In this document: piece after piece, positions 1-12,852 of the stretch | How positions within the stretch are numbered: the stretch's first letter is position 1 | Layout: each line of letters opens with the position of its first letter | Assembly (NCBI GenBank): GCA_031841125.1 | Contig: CM063113.1 | Coordinates: 57,157,211-57,221,210, forward strand | DNA length: 64,000 bases | Direction of reading: 5' to 3' | Origin: Acanthococcus lagerstroemiae | Lineage: Eukaryota; Arthropoda; Insecta; Hemiptera; Eriococcidae | Notes under the pieces: model-generated | Seen by the model: only the letters and a program-made list of their open reading frames with translations | The model's database searches: none | What the model was told of the DNA's origin: nothing | Program-made: the position numbers and the translations under genes

Positions 1-2720
1 GTTCCATTTTTATCATTTTCTATTTTTATTATTTTCTCTCCTATTATGATTTATTTTCAATTTTATCAATTTAGAATACACGTATTTTGTGCTGTTTGAC
101 GTGATCTCATAATTTCAGTGAGGTGAATTTGAAACAACTTTATCTTTCTAGTTTATTTATCAAAAGTGCATGGACGTCCCACCATGCTAAGTGTTTGATT
201 AATGGTACGTGGCATCCCTGGACTCTTTTTCTAAATTAATTTTCCCTTTGGTGGACCTCTTTTCATTCAGGGACATGAAGAGTGGGTTCCCAAGTAGTTA
301 CGTCCCTTCTGTTGGCTCAGGTCTTTCAGCCCTACTTCGTTAATGAAGTACACTGGGGACAGGGGTCATCGTGGACTCGCCCAGACTCCCGTGGGGCTTG
401 GTGGTAGTCTGCGGTTAAACATCTATGAGTATGGTGATAGTAGGCTGAACGTTCGTTATTACGAGTTATTAGCCACCTCAGTCGGCAATCTACTATCGGC
501 AATTTCCTACAGGTGAGATCCCTGGGAGAAGTTTATTTTTCCAGGGTTCTTATTCCGAAATTTGGGCGGGACATCTGGCTTTCGGAAAATCTTGCTACAC
601 CACTTTTCTGTTTGGGAAGAAAGCTTTGGGAAAATAGTTTTCGAGAACCAGTTGTTCGTGAAAAACGTTTTCGGAACAAAGATCATTTGGGAAAGTAGTA
701 TTGGGAAATTGGCGGGGAACGGTACACGCAGAAACTAAACGAAATGACTTCTCAGGGAGGAAAAGAAATCAGAAGAATACCTCCGGGTACCACCAGTTCT
801 ATTAGCTCGCGAAACTCAACTTTAAGAGGGAAGATTCCTCCCTCTTCGATGCGTCCCAAATATTGTAAAATAGATCGTCTTACATTTTTGCGCGCATCTT
901 CTTATTCACTGGCAATGCCTATAGCGATTGGCTAATATTCTGTTTTCATGCAGTCTAACCTGCATTAGAGTCGGTAAAAGTAATCCTCTGTAGTGGAAGT
1001 TCTCCTCAGTCTCCTCGCCCTCCTCCCTTCCCTTGCTCCTCTCATTCGGCGTCTACTTTATTTTTATATTTTTTCTTTACGAGAACAGGAAGCTATTGCC
1101 CTCCGGAGGGTCCCCTATTGGCTGGCGTACTCTCGTTTATCGGTCGATTTGTACTTCGAGTAATCGCTAATCAAAATTTTACAACTTTTTTTTTCTTCTC
1201 GCTTTTTCGCGTCGCATGCACTCGTAGAGGTTCCGATTCGAACAGTAAATCGCAATTTATCGTCTTCCTTTTCGTGTCCCGTTAGCACCGTTCCGAATGT
1301 ATGTTTTCGTTGTGTGTATCTAGAGTACGAAACAAATATATGGTAATAAATTTTCAGCCTTTTCTCGCTCGTAGATACCGAAATACGAGGTCGACAACTG
1401 CATATAAGTTCTCGAGCCTATACGATGATAATCCGTTCTCTGGCACACGGTTGTCGGTATAATTTTCAGAAAACTGTAAACGTACTCCGAAGGACTCTCT
1501 CTCTCTGTGTCCTTGTAATTCACGCGTACAGCAGACTGTCACGCCAGTCAGCATTATCGCCGCGTTAAATCTAATCGCCGTTGTCGCTTATGAATTTTAC
1601 ACGCCCCGTATAATCTGATATTTTGTATCTAGGCCGACTGAATCTCTATCTGATCTCTATCCGACTGGAAATGCTTCGCGCGTATGTGCCGTTTGTATCC
1701 GGTGCGTACATCTATCTATATACGATACACCAGATCTTTCGGAAAAAGAAAAACAAAAAAAAAACGGCGAGGAACAACCTCCTCCGGCTGGTAATCGTAT
1801 GAAATATTAATGACGCGAAAACGAGCGAAGCGTCAGCGTAAAAGCTTTTGCACACCTTTGGGTCGTCGACGTCGTCATCGACGGTGACGGCGCGCGTGCA
1901 CGGCGCGGGAGAGGCGACGAAATCGAGCCGTCACCGTATAGACCCGGGTGTCATTCGGATGCTAAAATATTCTGATTTCCCCGGAGTGCTTCGCCTCGCT
2001 GCTTCTGAGAACGCGCGTTCTATCCGCGACCGGCACGCCGCCTCGGGCGCCCTCCGCCGCTTTCCACGGCGTCCCACGCGGAACGCGGCGTCGTCAATCG
2101 CGTTCTCGGGGATATCGCTCGCAGATTTGCACGTTGGTGTGCGACGAATAGTCAAGCTGCTCGGAACCGATGTCGAAGGGGGAGGAGGTTCAAGGGGAAT
2201 AATACGAGTACAAGTAATAATGATCTAATAAGTATTTAGACTCAAATTCGATTATATCTAGTCCGTGAACAGACGGCAGGCGTGATCACACGGGGAAGGG
2301 AAAGAGAGCTGTCGCCCCCTCCGTAGCGAAACATTTTTATTGGAAATGCCCCGAGAAGGTACTTTTATTGCTAGGCACTTACGAATTGTTAGTTTTGTAA
2401 CCGTTGTCACGATATCATCAAGAAATCGACACTCACCTGAAACATATAAGAACATAGTACGTTAGAATATTGAAAGTGTACTTCAGATAGCGAAACGCAA
2501 GTACATTAGTTTTGAGCCCCCTGGATTCACGGGAAGGGCAGTGCGGCCAACTACACTTCCGCAGTGAAATCCTTCATCGAAACTGTCTCATGAACAGTAA
2601 GATATTACAATGAATTCGAACAATTCGAATAGCGGGTGTAGCGAATGCTACACATGGGAAATTTCATGTGTAGCGTCGTTACACAGAGCAACACCGGGGA
2701 AATTATTGGTACAATTGGAA
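1..2720. other. Non-coding stretch, no gene recognised
   Basis: I see no open reading frame with protein-like composition and no familiar transposon end here. The stretch at about 1830-2180 is clearly richer in G+C and CpG than its surroundings. It gives overlapping frames on both strands (plus 1848-2228, minus 1931-2155) that are arginine/alanine/serine-rich and look like a composition effect. Positions 530-700 hold loose repeats of a TTYGGGAAA-like motif. The rest looks unique. Confidence 0.5.
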
Positions 2721-2723
2721 GTA

Positions 2724-2938
2724 AAACTGTTTGGCCGAGTGGATAGCGCGTTGGTCTCAGAATCCGGAGGTCTCGGGTTCAAGCCCACGTAGCAACTCAC
2801 CAGATTTCGACCTAGCCGGTTCTTCGGTCAGAAGAGAAAAGGGTTAAGACTGCCCTAATAGTCTCCCCGATGTCTCTGAGGTAATGCTCGAAAGGGTGAA
2901 TTCCAGGGCTGGGGTTGAAAGCAAATTAGAAAAAAAAA
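2724..2938 (+). mobile_element. tRNA-derived SINE (SINE-A), copy 1
   Basis: The head contains an RNA polymerase III A box (TGGCCGAGTGG, near 2731) and a B box (GGGTTCAAGCCC, near 2775), spaced as in a tRNA gene. It is followed by a non-tRNA body that includes the motif ATGCTCGAAAGGGTGAA near 2881. The same head and body occur inverted at 17724-17926, and the head recurs at 63958-64000, which shows a dispersed family. The tail is an A-rich run (GCAAATTAGAAAAAAAA). No clean TSD is visible here. It is not a functional tRNA, because the acceptor stem does not close. Confidence 0.85.
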
Positions 2939-3159
2939 GCTTCAGCTTTCACTTCGCAAAAATGAAGTGCGAGCTGTAGAGTGTATGCATAAAAAAAGTG
3001 AAGAGGAAGCTTGTGCTTAGGAGTGAGAGCGTTTGCTTCGGGAAAAAGGTTTCCCTTCGAGTTGTATGCATAGAGAGGAGTGTTAACTTCAAAAGTGAGG
3101 CTTTAAATGCATCTAGTCCTGATGAGTAGACTTCTTTTCGAAAAACACATGCAGTTATC

Positions 3160-5162
3160 ATTCATATTCGAGAAGATTCCTTTGATTTCTGAAGATAATT
3201 TCCGAGGACTTTTATGGAAAATATTAAGCTAAAATTTCCCGATTATTTTCGAAGGATTTCATCGGACATCACTGAGAAAAATCTTCGATGATTTCAGGAG
3301 AATTTTGCTGAAAATTTTAAGGAAAATCTCCAACGATATCAAAGGATTTTATTGAAAATCATCGAGAAACATTACTGATCATTCTTGAAGCATTTCTTCA
3401 GAAGAAAGGTTCGATGATATCCAGAGATTTTCATCGGAAATGTTTGGGATAAATTACCGATGACTTCCGAAGAATTCCATTAGAAATGTTCGGGGAAAAT
3501 CTCCGATGATCTCCAAGGAACTTTATCAGAAATCTTTGAGAACAATCTCCGATAATTTCTGGAGAATTTCATCGGAAATCTTCCGATAATTTAAGAAGAA
3601 TTTCATCGGAAATATTTGGGGGAAAACTCCGACGATTTTTGGAAGAATTTTATCGAAAATCTTCAGGAAGAATCTCCGATATGATTTTCAGAAAATAATT
3701 TCATTGGAAATCTTCGAGAAAAATCTCCGATGATTTTTAAGGAATTTCATCGGAAATTTTTTGGGGAAAAAATCTGATAATCTCCGAAGAATTGAGACTA
3801 TTTTCCACTCATGCGATGGGATCAGAGATTTTTCCTGAAGATTTCTGATGAAATTCTTCGGAAATCAGCCCACAGTTTCCGAAGAATTTTATCGAAAATA
3901 ATTAGAGAAAAATCTCCGATAATTTAAAAAAAATATCATTGGAAATGTTCGAATATAATCTCCACTAATTTTCGGAGAATATCTTCAGAAAAAATTTCCA
4001 ACGATTTCCGAAAATTTTTATGAAAAATCTTCAGGGAAAATCTCTGATTCCATCGCATAAGTGGGAAATAGTCTCAATTCTTCGGGAATCTGAATTTGTT
4101 CGCAAAAATTCCCGATGAAATTCCTTAAAAATCATCGAAGATTCTTCTCGAAGATTTCCGATGCAATTCTTCGAAGATCGTCGAACATTTTCCCGGAAGA
4201 TTTGGATGATTTTTGATAAAATTCTTCGCACTTCTCCCCCCTCCCTCCTCCGAATATTTCCCATAAGATTCTTCAAAAGTTATCAGAAAATTTTCTCAAT
4301 GAATTTTGATGAAATTTTTTGGAAAACAATTTTTTGCAAAGACTTCCGATGATACTCTTGGTTAGTTACCGGAATTTTTTTCCCCAAAAATATCCAATGA
4401 AATTCCTTTAAAATCATCGGAGATTCTTCTTGATTTCCTATGAAATTATTTTTTGGAAATCATCGAAGATTTTTCCTGAAGATGTTCAATGAAATTCATC
4501 AAAAACTACTGGAGTTTTTCTACGAAAGTTTCCTATTCGAAAATTATTGGAAAATTTTCTCGGAGAATTCTGATAATATTTTTTGGAAAACATGGGAAAT
4601 TCTTTTGAAAGATTTCCAATGGGATTCCTTAGGAATTTTGTGCATTTTTTTCTAAAAATTTTCAATGAGATTCGTTTAAAATCATCGGAGGTTCTCGAAG
4701 ATTTCCAATGAAATTATTCTTTGGAAATCGTCAGGGATTTTCCCGATGATTTTCGATGAAATTGTTTAAAAACTATCAAATATTTTTGATAAAAGTCTGT
4801 AAAAATTATCGGAAGATTTTTGAAGAAATTCTTCGGAAAGCATTGGAAATTTTCTCTAAAAATTTTCCTGAAGATTTTTGAAGAAATTCTTTGGAAAGCA
4901 TTGGCAATTTTTTCTGAAGATTTCCGATGAAATTTCTCAATGATGTCCGATGAAACTCCTTGAAAATGATCGGAAACTTTTCCACAATATTTTCGATAAA
5001 ATTCTTAGGAAATTATCTTCGGAAATCAAAGGAATCTTCACGAAGATTTCTGATGAAATTCTTTGGAAATCATTAAATCATTGGAGATTTTCCCCGAAGA
5101 TTTTCGATGAAATTCTTCGGAAATCATCACAGGTTTTCCCTGAAAATTACATATTTCATCAT
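3160..5162. repeat. 2-kb palindromic minisatellite, unit about 46 bp
   Basis: The left half (about 3160-3935) is a degenerate tandem array built on ATTTCATCGGAAATCTTCG followed by AAAATCTCCGATGATTTCC. The right half (about 3935-5160) is the same array in reverse orientation, reading TTCTTCGGAAATCATCGG and GAAGATTTCCGATGAAATT. The centre is marked by a 70-bp inverted pair, near 3790-3860 and 4012-4082, sharing TTGAGACTATTTTCCACT-like sequence. The two halves could fold into a hairpin of roughly 1 kb per arm. Short phenylalanine/lysine-rich frames in this region are by-products of the repeat. Confidence 0.85.
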
Positions 5163-5775
5163 TTTGTACGTTAAGTGCGTTTTCCACCGTACACCACCAC
5201 CATCTTTGTCTCCGCTTCTTTGAATGATTTTCGATTTAGAAGTTCCTTGGACACATACATCGGCTGATAACAATTTAAACAAACATTGTTATCTTTGAAG
5301 CACTCGCTTTATTTTGTGCTCCTTCGCTTTGAAGAGAAAAAGAAAACTTATGCATACAGATTGGACAAAACTTAAACTTCTATCTGTCCCTTCGGAGCGA
5401 AGGCTCTCCGGCCGCTCTTTTGCTTCGATTTTAAAGCTTAATTTTTATATGCATACGGCCTAATGATACGATAATAAAACGTTAATGTGTAAAATCAGTT
5501 TTGTTTTCTTCGCTACACATGGGATTATGAAAACTTGCCGACCCTGGTTTCATGAATAGGTCTCTCGCCCCCCCCCCTCCTTCTTTTTTTTAATGCGAAA
5601 TCGGATAAGCTGGAACAGACGGTTATCGTTGAAGATTAAGATCTAGTTTATTTCAGAGTGAAACAATTTTTGCTTTTATCCTCAAAGGAAGAGTGAGATG
5701 TACCACTAACTTGGGATTTAAAAAAAAAATTCTTATCGAGTCACGGGCTACACTCTCGGGCTATGGACTCGGAAA
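5163..5775. other. Non-coding flank with dispersed-repeat segment
   Basis: No gene is seen. ATGCATA-containing sequence at 5350-5460 resembles, in inverted form, the sequence at 2980-3080 on the other side of the palindromic minisatellite. This suggests that both flanks are arms of one foldback element. Positions 5620-5740 contain a segment (TAGTTTATTTCAGAGTGAAA) that recurs near 16275, and a related block (GGAACGTACTACCA) occurs near 16320 and 61570. These mark an uncharacterised interspersed repeat. A C10 tract lies near 5568. Confidence 0.45.
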
Positions 5776-5779
5776 AGGT

Positions 5780-6250
5780 TGTTGTCTATAAGTCGCAGAG
5801 GTATCCAGAAGCAGATTGGTAGGTGAGGGTGTTGTTTATGTGCTTGCGGGAGTTGGAGAGGGCCAAAATTCGATTATGGAGGACGTGGTGAGAGTTACGA
5901 AGGCAGGTGAGGGAGGGGCATGGTGAGAGGGTCTTCATCTTCACAGTGTGGGCAGTTGAAGGGATAAAGGTTAGTGAGAAGATACGTACGTGTAAGGCGA
6001 GTACGTCCAATCCTGAGGCGGGTGATGATAACTTCCTCGGGCGGGAGGAACGTTGGAACGTTGAGCAGGGGACAGGTGTGAGCTTGAATTGTGCGAGTTT
6101 GTTGTGTCAAGAGGCTTGATGCCGCCACTCTTTGAACCACATACGCAAAATGGTCTGGCGGATGGCGAAAGTGAGATCTGTTGCTGAGATAGGGAGGTGA
6201 CGAGTGGTATATGGGATCGCTGTGTAGCTTGCTGTGCTGCTTGATCAACT
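5780..6250 (-). pseudogene. LINE C-terminal fragment (RNase H-distal region)
   Basis: On the minus strand a 117-codon frame (6248-5895) contains the run EEVIITRLRIGRTRLTRTYL followed by a CPHC cysteine pair. This matches the well-known C-terminal block of arthropod non-LTR retrotransposons, where a conserved RLRIGHTRLT motif precedes a Cys-rich module. The frame then breaks, and the homologous tail seems to continue in another frame to about 5786. It is a 5'-truncated, decayed copy with no reverse transcriptase left. The assignment to non-LTR elements is firm. The clade (Jockey- or I-like) is inferred and uncertain. Confidence 0.75.
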
Positions 6251-6299
6251 GCCAAATTTGAATTTGGAGTACAAAATAGTGATGAAATCATAAATGTTA

Positions 6300-9140
6300 T
6301 TAGATTCGTGCCAAATTAACGATCTGAATAACTTTTTTTCAACACTTCGATTTTGTGTCGAAGTTGTATTAGCTCATTTAAAGAGGGCAAAATCAAATTT
6401 TTGGCCCCAGTCGCAATTGAGTCGACCCCCCCCCCTTTCCTACTCCAGGGTTCATTAGATTTTCCGAAAAGAGTCAATCGGAAAAGCACAATTGTTTTCT
6501 CCTTCCTCGAGGGAAGGATTAGAGTTATTTCTATTTTGAAAACAAAAAAAGTCTTTTTTTTTCTGTTTTTGAGGAACACCCTTAAATTGGCCTTTTGGAT
6601 GCGAAACAATCAAATATGTGGCCCAAACTGCGATCGGATTAAGATTTTGATTGAATTTTTGAACTCAGTATACCGATACGTAGTTGAATTTTCCAACTCG
6701 ATCAAAATTACACATTCAAGAAAGATTTTAGGACTCAAAATCTGATTTTTAAAATGAACACAAAAACCCCGTGTTCAATTCAGTTTGATTTTCTGAGTTG
6801 AATCAGCGTACTTCTACTTCAGTTTCTGTTGAAATACAAGGGTTGGCTACACTGACGCCGATCCGCCGTATGACGGCCTGTCACTATGCGTCTCGCCTCT
6901 CTCGTCTATAGCTCGTTATGCTCGCTATGTTCTTACTAGCATTCTGTACTTATACATATGTATGGTGGTGAAGGGGGAAGCAATAACTCTATGTACCTCC
7001 CCTCCTTTCTCCCTTGGTTTCGGACCTGTGACCTCCTACATAGTGACAAAGGGAGAAATTTTGATTTTTTTTTTTAATTTGTATTTAGCCTGAAACAAAT
7101 ATCCCAACTAATGGCGCCACGCCGGCACGGAGGTCGATTACATTTACATCTTTACCCCTCCCCCTCTGAGAATTAGCGCTTTACAGTAAATAATTCGCAA
7201 TAAAGACAAAAAAAAATTATTCTATGTTCAGTTTACCTATTTAAAATTTTTCACTCACTGAACTCATAAATCAACTACTTTTCCTCTTAGATTCACGTTC
7301 TTCACCGAGAGTAACCGACCTAAAAGTGGGAGGATGGCTCACGGGAGCTGGAGGTGTAGTAAAACTAAGACTTCTTTCAGTCTTATAATTTTTCAGTTTT
7401 TTTATTTTCTTCCCGAGAAAAGAGACTCGATGATTTGGGAGCCAGGTCCTCAACTCCTGTTGGCGCAGCGCTTGTCAATATACCGTTTCACCAACTTTTA
7501 GGTCCAGTTTAAGGACGAAATCAACCCCCATCCCTGTTTAAATATAGAAAACTCAAAAATTGGCATTACAAAATAAAGTCAGAATTTTCAATTTTACGCA
7601 CTCTTCCCACTTCCCCTTCGAAAGAATACATCGCTCCGGCCTTTAGTTCTGTCTTTTTTTCTTTCTTCTTTCATATTTCGCGAAGAACAAGAAAACGTAG
7701 AATTCTTACATAACTTGGATGCAGTTCTCTCTACCAGCAGAATCTCTCGAGTAATCCTTCACACTGAAGAATTCGGGAGCAAGTTCCCGAATGACCCCGT
7801 TTGCTGTTCCTCGTGTTTGTCCCGTGGACTCGGTCGCGAGTTCTCGTTTCGTTTTTCAATCTGACGATATTTTCTGACGACCTGCACAGAAAAACCATCG
7901 AAAGGGATCCTCGCGATTTCCGCCGAATGTACTCTCTTTTTTTTCATCTACGACTCGAGGATACCAGCGCAGGAAAACGAAATTTCAATTCAGATTCGTG
8001 GAGTGACTGCATGAAACGTTGAAGGCTCCATCGAGATTCTGGAATCCCGACAAGTGTAAAGAAACGTGACCACGATGCACACAAATTCAACTTACCCCCG
8101 CCGTCCGACGGACGTCTTTATCCTCTAACAATGAGACGATCTGCTCTTATCGATGGACCCGCTCAAAACGGAAGCCGTACGAGTATTATTATGTCGGAGA
8201 GACCTCGCCTGCGACGGGATAAAAATTCTCTCGTGTTTATTCTTTTTCTTCGTTTTTCGTAATAAGTGGCTTAAGCTCAACCATTACGTAGTCCAAGTTA
8301 CCTTCTTTTTGGTTTTGGGGAGAAAAAAGAACTTTTTAAATCCTTCTTCTCTCCTCTCCTTTAATTTAATCCATTCGAGCTCTCCCCCCTCTTCCCCCGC
8401 GCATCTCATCAACTCGAGCAGATCTACTTGCTGAGGTTGTGACGTCACGTAATATTACTACGGTCGGGGCTGCGTTTTTGTAATTCATAACGCGAAGACG
8501 ACGAGCAAACAGCGAAAAGTCGATTTTTTGTTTTTTCATCCCGCCTGAACTTAGTCGGGGGTGAGATTAGTTTTGTAATGTCGCCAATTCGGTTCTTATT
8601 TATTTATTTTCTTAGTTACCAAAAAAGAATTAGGTGTTACTGTTGTTTTTCCTTTTTATTTTTCCGTTCACGGTTCGTGTAGCATCAGCCGATCGAGCGG
8701 AAAAAGCTGAATTGTGTTCGGTGCCGAGCCAATTCGATGTCCCGCGAGAGGAACTGCCACGCTGAACGGGGCGTAGGGGGGGGGGGATCTCGACAAACGC
8801 TCTTTTACGAGCAGATTTCGAGACATCGGAACTTCATATTTCGCGAACAGAACTCGACGCGGTTGCCGCTCTCCGTTCAGTTGTACCGAGTGAAATTTTT
8901 AGCTTTGTGGGGATTCTACTTTGCAGCAATTCATTTTGAAACGAGTGAAAAAGCTTGGTACACATGTGCTCGCTGCTTCGGAATTCGAGACCGAATGAAA
9001 TGTTTTAGGAGACCTCGGAAGGACTAGTTTCCGAGTGCAAGCCCTTCTCTATCTTGTTCATTCCGCGTGGTAGTGACGTGTAAAAACAGTTCCCTTTTTT
9101 TAAATTTCCACTCATGCTGAAGTCCGCTCCCGCAAGGTGA
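6300..9140. other. Non-coding stretch with dispersed repeat and GC-richer blocks
   Basis: No gene is recognised. Positions 7480-7570 (an ACGAAATCAACCCC-like block, then CTCAAAAATTGGCATTA) resemble 21160-21260, so this is another copy of an old interspersed repeat. Segments at 7780-8450 and 8690-9060 look unique and are less AT-rich. Short frames there have no recognisable domain. G/C mononucleotide tracts of 10 or more lie near 6427 and 8772. Confidence 0.45.
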
Positions 9141-9239
9141 TGTTTAACAGAGTGTCCATTCATGTTCGGAAATGATTTTCCCTGACTTTTCCAGATTTTC
9201 CAGGCCAATTTTTCCAGTTTTCCAGACCCTTCAAATACA

Positions 9240-10367
9240 AATTACACATGCAAAAAAAGGGGGGGGGAGTCAAATTATTTCGAACATCGTGAGCGGCGAG
9301 TGTCGTCAATAACTTCACAGACTTTTTTTTTTTACTACCGTGTGCCTATGAAGCTGTGGCAGAGAGGGTGTAAAAATTTAATGATGGAAATGAAAACGCG
9401 CTCTATGGGGTGCAGTGTGGTGCGATGTCAACTAACAACTTCATAGATTTTTTCTCGTGTGACTTAATGCCGACCGTGAATGGGGGGGGGGAAGAATAAA
9501 ATTCGAAAATCGGTTTATAGGTTTTGGAAGTCGCTGCATTCGATTTTAGGGGTAATATTTGGATCCTGTCCCTCCTGGTGCGACCCATGAAGCAGCAAGT
9601 ACCCATGAGGTAGCAAGAGCGTAGGACAAGCAACGGTTGACTCGGAATTCACTATTTTAAATTTGTGGCATGGGAACATGTGAATACGCTCCACAATTCA
9701 ACGTCGCGGAGTTCTGCAGGCATTAGTACGTCCTCTCCTCTCTCCTTTCCCGCAAACTGATTTTCCACCTTTCCTCTCTGTCCATCCAGCGATTTCTCTG
9801 TGCTCCACATACAAACGTTTATCTTCCTGCATGAAAACTCTTGCAGTTTTTCTCCCTCTACCCCTCCCGCACTTCTGGTATCGGCTGCTAATTGCAACCA
9901 AGGCAGTGTACTGCATAGTGAATCTGTCTTATGACAGCATAACTTCTTTTTTTACATTTTTTTTTCTCTAAGACAGAGCTTTTCTTGTCGTTCTGATTTT
10001 CATTTTTTTTTTTTACCTTTCTTTACCTTTTAAAGAGCGTTCTGGGTGTGTAGACTTTTTCCCGCCCGACACCGCGACCGGCAGTGTGATTTTTGTGCGA
10101 TTTTCCGCGGCCTGCCGAGCTCCGCGACTTTTCTCTTTTCTTCAGCCCGGGACCTGACCGCGTGTTCGCGAACTTTCTCGTGCGGCTCTTTTAGCCGCAG
10201 TTCCGTGACCGCCACCGCGTCCGTGGAGTTTTTTTGGTTTCTTTACGAATAAATGTCTGTCCACGATGTGTAACTTGCGTTATTCTTTTTTGTTTTTATG
10301 GTGCACCGCGTGAACCACATGATGTCGTAAGTACCCTTTTGTAAGAGAGAATGTAAGGGATTATGGC

Positions 10368-10369
<2 letters not shown>
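9240..10369. other. Non-coding interior, degenerate duplication
   Basis: Two related blocks, about 9285-9335 and 9420-9465 (GTGTCGTCAATAACTTCACA versus a GATGTCAACTAACAACTTCA-like run), suggest an old tandem duplication of about 130 bp. The block near 9530 (CGATTTTAGGGGTAAT) resembles one near 41428. A GC-rich patch at 10050-10230 gives a short frame on each strand with no recognisable domain. No gene is called. Confidence 0.4.

Positions 10370-10432
<63 letters not shown>
10370..10432. repeat. (GA)n microsatellite
   Basis: This is an uninterrupted GA dinucleotide run of about 62 bp. It produces an artificial leucine/serine-rich frame on the minus strand. Confidence 0.98.
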
Positions 10433-10434
<2 letters not shown>

Positions 10435-10779
10435 TCTTAGCTTTTATTTTTATTTTTCTTGCTTCTGGCCCCGGAACTATAGAATATTCAACATGTGTTC
10501 TGGGTAACCACCTTCCAAAGCCGTGGCACCTCCCGCTCCCTGGGCGAGTCTCGTATGAGCTAGTCGTGGCTTTTCCCAGGCCCTTTCGGATGCCTGCATT
10601 TTTTGAGCGTTGACGCCGATTTTCTGACTTAAGCACGTACCCGCTGATACACGGAAGGTATCCGCAGTACAATGTGCGCATGTTTGTAAGCGATCGAAAT
10701 ACCTTGGTTTTTCTTTGGTTGGTCGTTCATAAAAATGCCACAAATTAAAGCCACCGAATGAGGTAAAAATACAGTCTTA

Positions 10780-11285
10780 TTTATTCAAAGTGTTGCTAAT
10801 AGAAAATAACGTCGTAAATCAACCGAAAAAGCACAGGAGCTTGAATTTAGTCCAGATTAAAAATCGGAAGCAATATTCGAAATCAGCGACACAAAACCAC
10901 CCCTATTTCGATACTTCGTGCAATTTTTCGCCGGAGAAGCTGAATTCGTATTACGACAGTGCTCTAGAAAGGGTCGGATAAAAATATCTGAGGCGATATC
11001 CGAAATCAGCGACTCAGAGCTTGGTTGGCTATCCTGTCCAAAAATTTGCCTTTAGAATCTCGTATAGAATTTGGAGCTTGAGGAAAACTAGAGTAACCGG
11101 AATTAGCCCCTTCCTCGTGGAACCTGAATGGTATAAGGGGAGGGAAAATACCTATAAAAATGAATTCTGGAACCCAGGTGAAAAAGCTCCAGCATATCTA
11201 ACGACAAATGCTATGAAAGTAAACAGGTGGTCAAGATCTGGGAAATTATGGCACCAGGAGAGGCGGAAGAGGCTTCAATTTGAGA
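10780..11285. repeat. Uncharacterised interspersed repeat (AAATCAGCGAC modules)
   Basis: The motif GAAATCAGCGAC occurs near 10879 and 11001, and related forms occur near 13430, 13632 and 14035. Blocks of similar style lie at 16380-16640 and 61640-61700. The modules look like pieces of one old, highly diverged repeat family without coding capacity. The boundaries are approximate. Confidence 0.35.
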
Positions 11286-11518
11286 GTATCAACCATGGGC
11301 GTAGTTAGAACTTTTTCCGGGGGGGGGGGCAAAAAGTAGAATTAAATATACTTATTTGCGGTATCAACTGGCAAACGTATAGATATGATGCAGTCTGGCA
11401 GCCACCATTCTACACCGTGTATATTGTATACAGGAAGAGGTGAAATTGGCGTTAGTACATTTAGAGCATGAGTTGGAGACATGAAGGTTCCTCAAAGGTA
11501 CAAATTGGCAGCCTACAT

Positions 11519-12852
11519 TAGGGTGGCCCTCTGTTATAGATGACGAAAATTTTTTTTTATATTTCGCTCTCCCACCCCCTAGAATTGTTCCTTCATATGA
11601 AAAAACATTCCCTTAAAAATTTCAGCTCAATTGATCTCTTTTAAGGTGGCCCGAATGAGAGATTTCATTAAAATGAAGGTAACGTGCCGACTATTCTTGC
11701 ATGTCCGTTGCGACCCGCGAAAAAACTCGGGCATCAACGGTCCCTGAGATACGCCGTATAAATTTGATGACTAAAATTCAGTTTTTGCATTTCTGACTTA
11801 AAAAATGAATAATAATTTTTCTTTTTCTTCTGTTCTACTCAGTGTATTCTAGTTTATTGATTTAATTATGTCAAGTATTTGTTGGTTGGATTTTTATTTA
11901 TTGTTTAAACTGTGAATTACGAGCGAAGGGAGCAAACGAAATTGTGAATTGTCCCTCGCCGTCAAAAATTTTAAAATAAGCAACAATGAAGAACAAAAAC
12001 AATTTTTAATATAAGGTATGACGGAATACAGAATACAGTACCCAAATTCTGAAAAATCAACACTTAGTTTAATATGACTGAAATAATGAAATGTTACGAA
12101 TATTTAATGTTTGTTTTTATTCCTAATATGTATAAATTAAAAAAATTCAATGAATGTTTAATGTTATTTGTTTATACTTTCTAAAAGAAATCGAATTTCG
12201 AAAATAAATGACCTTTAAATGACCTCCCCCAATTTGCTACGAAAGCGCTAAAATAATAAACTATTAATATGGATATCATTTTAATGAAAAAATTAAGTTG
12301 GATATACTAATACAGTGTTTATCTATTTTCAAAATGATCTAGCCAAGTATTTACCTAAGAAGCCCAATCTTCTTTTTAATAGGAGATGCACCCAGGAGAT
12401 ATTGCTCCTATTCATAATTTCTTGATGACTGATGTATGTGATGAGGGCAAGAGAAAAGGCATCTCACATGCAAAAGAACAAAAGGTTTTCTGCGATGCAT
12501 TAATCACTAAGTCTTCTCAAATTTTTTTTTGACTTGGGAATTATTTTTAGTAGGTATTTTTTAAATAAAAAACTAGAAAAGTCACTATCTGCGGTGAAAA
12601 AATTTGAAACGCCATCTGTACTTTTACAAGCGTATGCTTACCGTGCAAAGCATCGTTCTTCACCCGGCACTGTAACGTATGAGTAGCGCCCTCGACCGCG
12701 CAACCTCCATTTTAATGAAATCCCTCATTCGGGCCGCTTTAAAATTAATTAATCGAGTTTAAATTTTTAGGGGATCATTTTTTCATATGAAGTAACAGTT
12801 CTAGGGGGTGGGAGCTGAGATTTTCGAAATTTGATTTTTAAGGGCCACCCTG
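11519..12852. mobile_element. Nested DNA transposon, about 170-bp TIRs, perfect 9-bp TSD
   Basis: The left arm (about 11519-11690) and right arm (about 12688-12852) are inverted copies. Both begin with AGGGTGGCCC and share a CTCCCACCCCCTAGAA-like core, TTCATATGAAAAAA, and a GGCCCGAATGAGRGATTTCA-like block. The flanks AGCCTACAT (11510-11518) and AGCCTACAT (12853-12861) are identical. A 9-bp TSD with long TIRs is the pattern of Mutator-like elements, but this is inference because no transposase remains. The roughly 1-kb interior is AT-rich and holds no long frame. Confidence 0.85.

Noticed and set aside
2728..2800. Possible tRNA gene
   Set aside because: A and B boxes are present, but the acceptor stem does not pair and the sequence continues into a body shared by other copies. 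It is a SINE head. The same applies at 39282, 49830, 58595 and 63958.
4031..5174. Several 60-80-codon frames rich in Phe, Lys and Ile
   Set aside because: They are by-products of the inverted 46-bp minisatellite and are not alike in the way paralogous proteins would be.
10020..10252. GC-richer frames on both strands as an exon
   Set aside because: Both strands are open over the same stretch, with no splice-site context and no recognisable domain. Composition alone explains it.
10361..10681. Frame ending in a long Leu-Ser run
   Set aside because: The run is the GA microsatellite read in one frame. The rest has no family signature.
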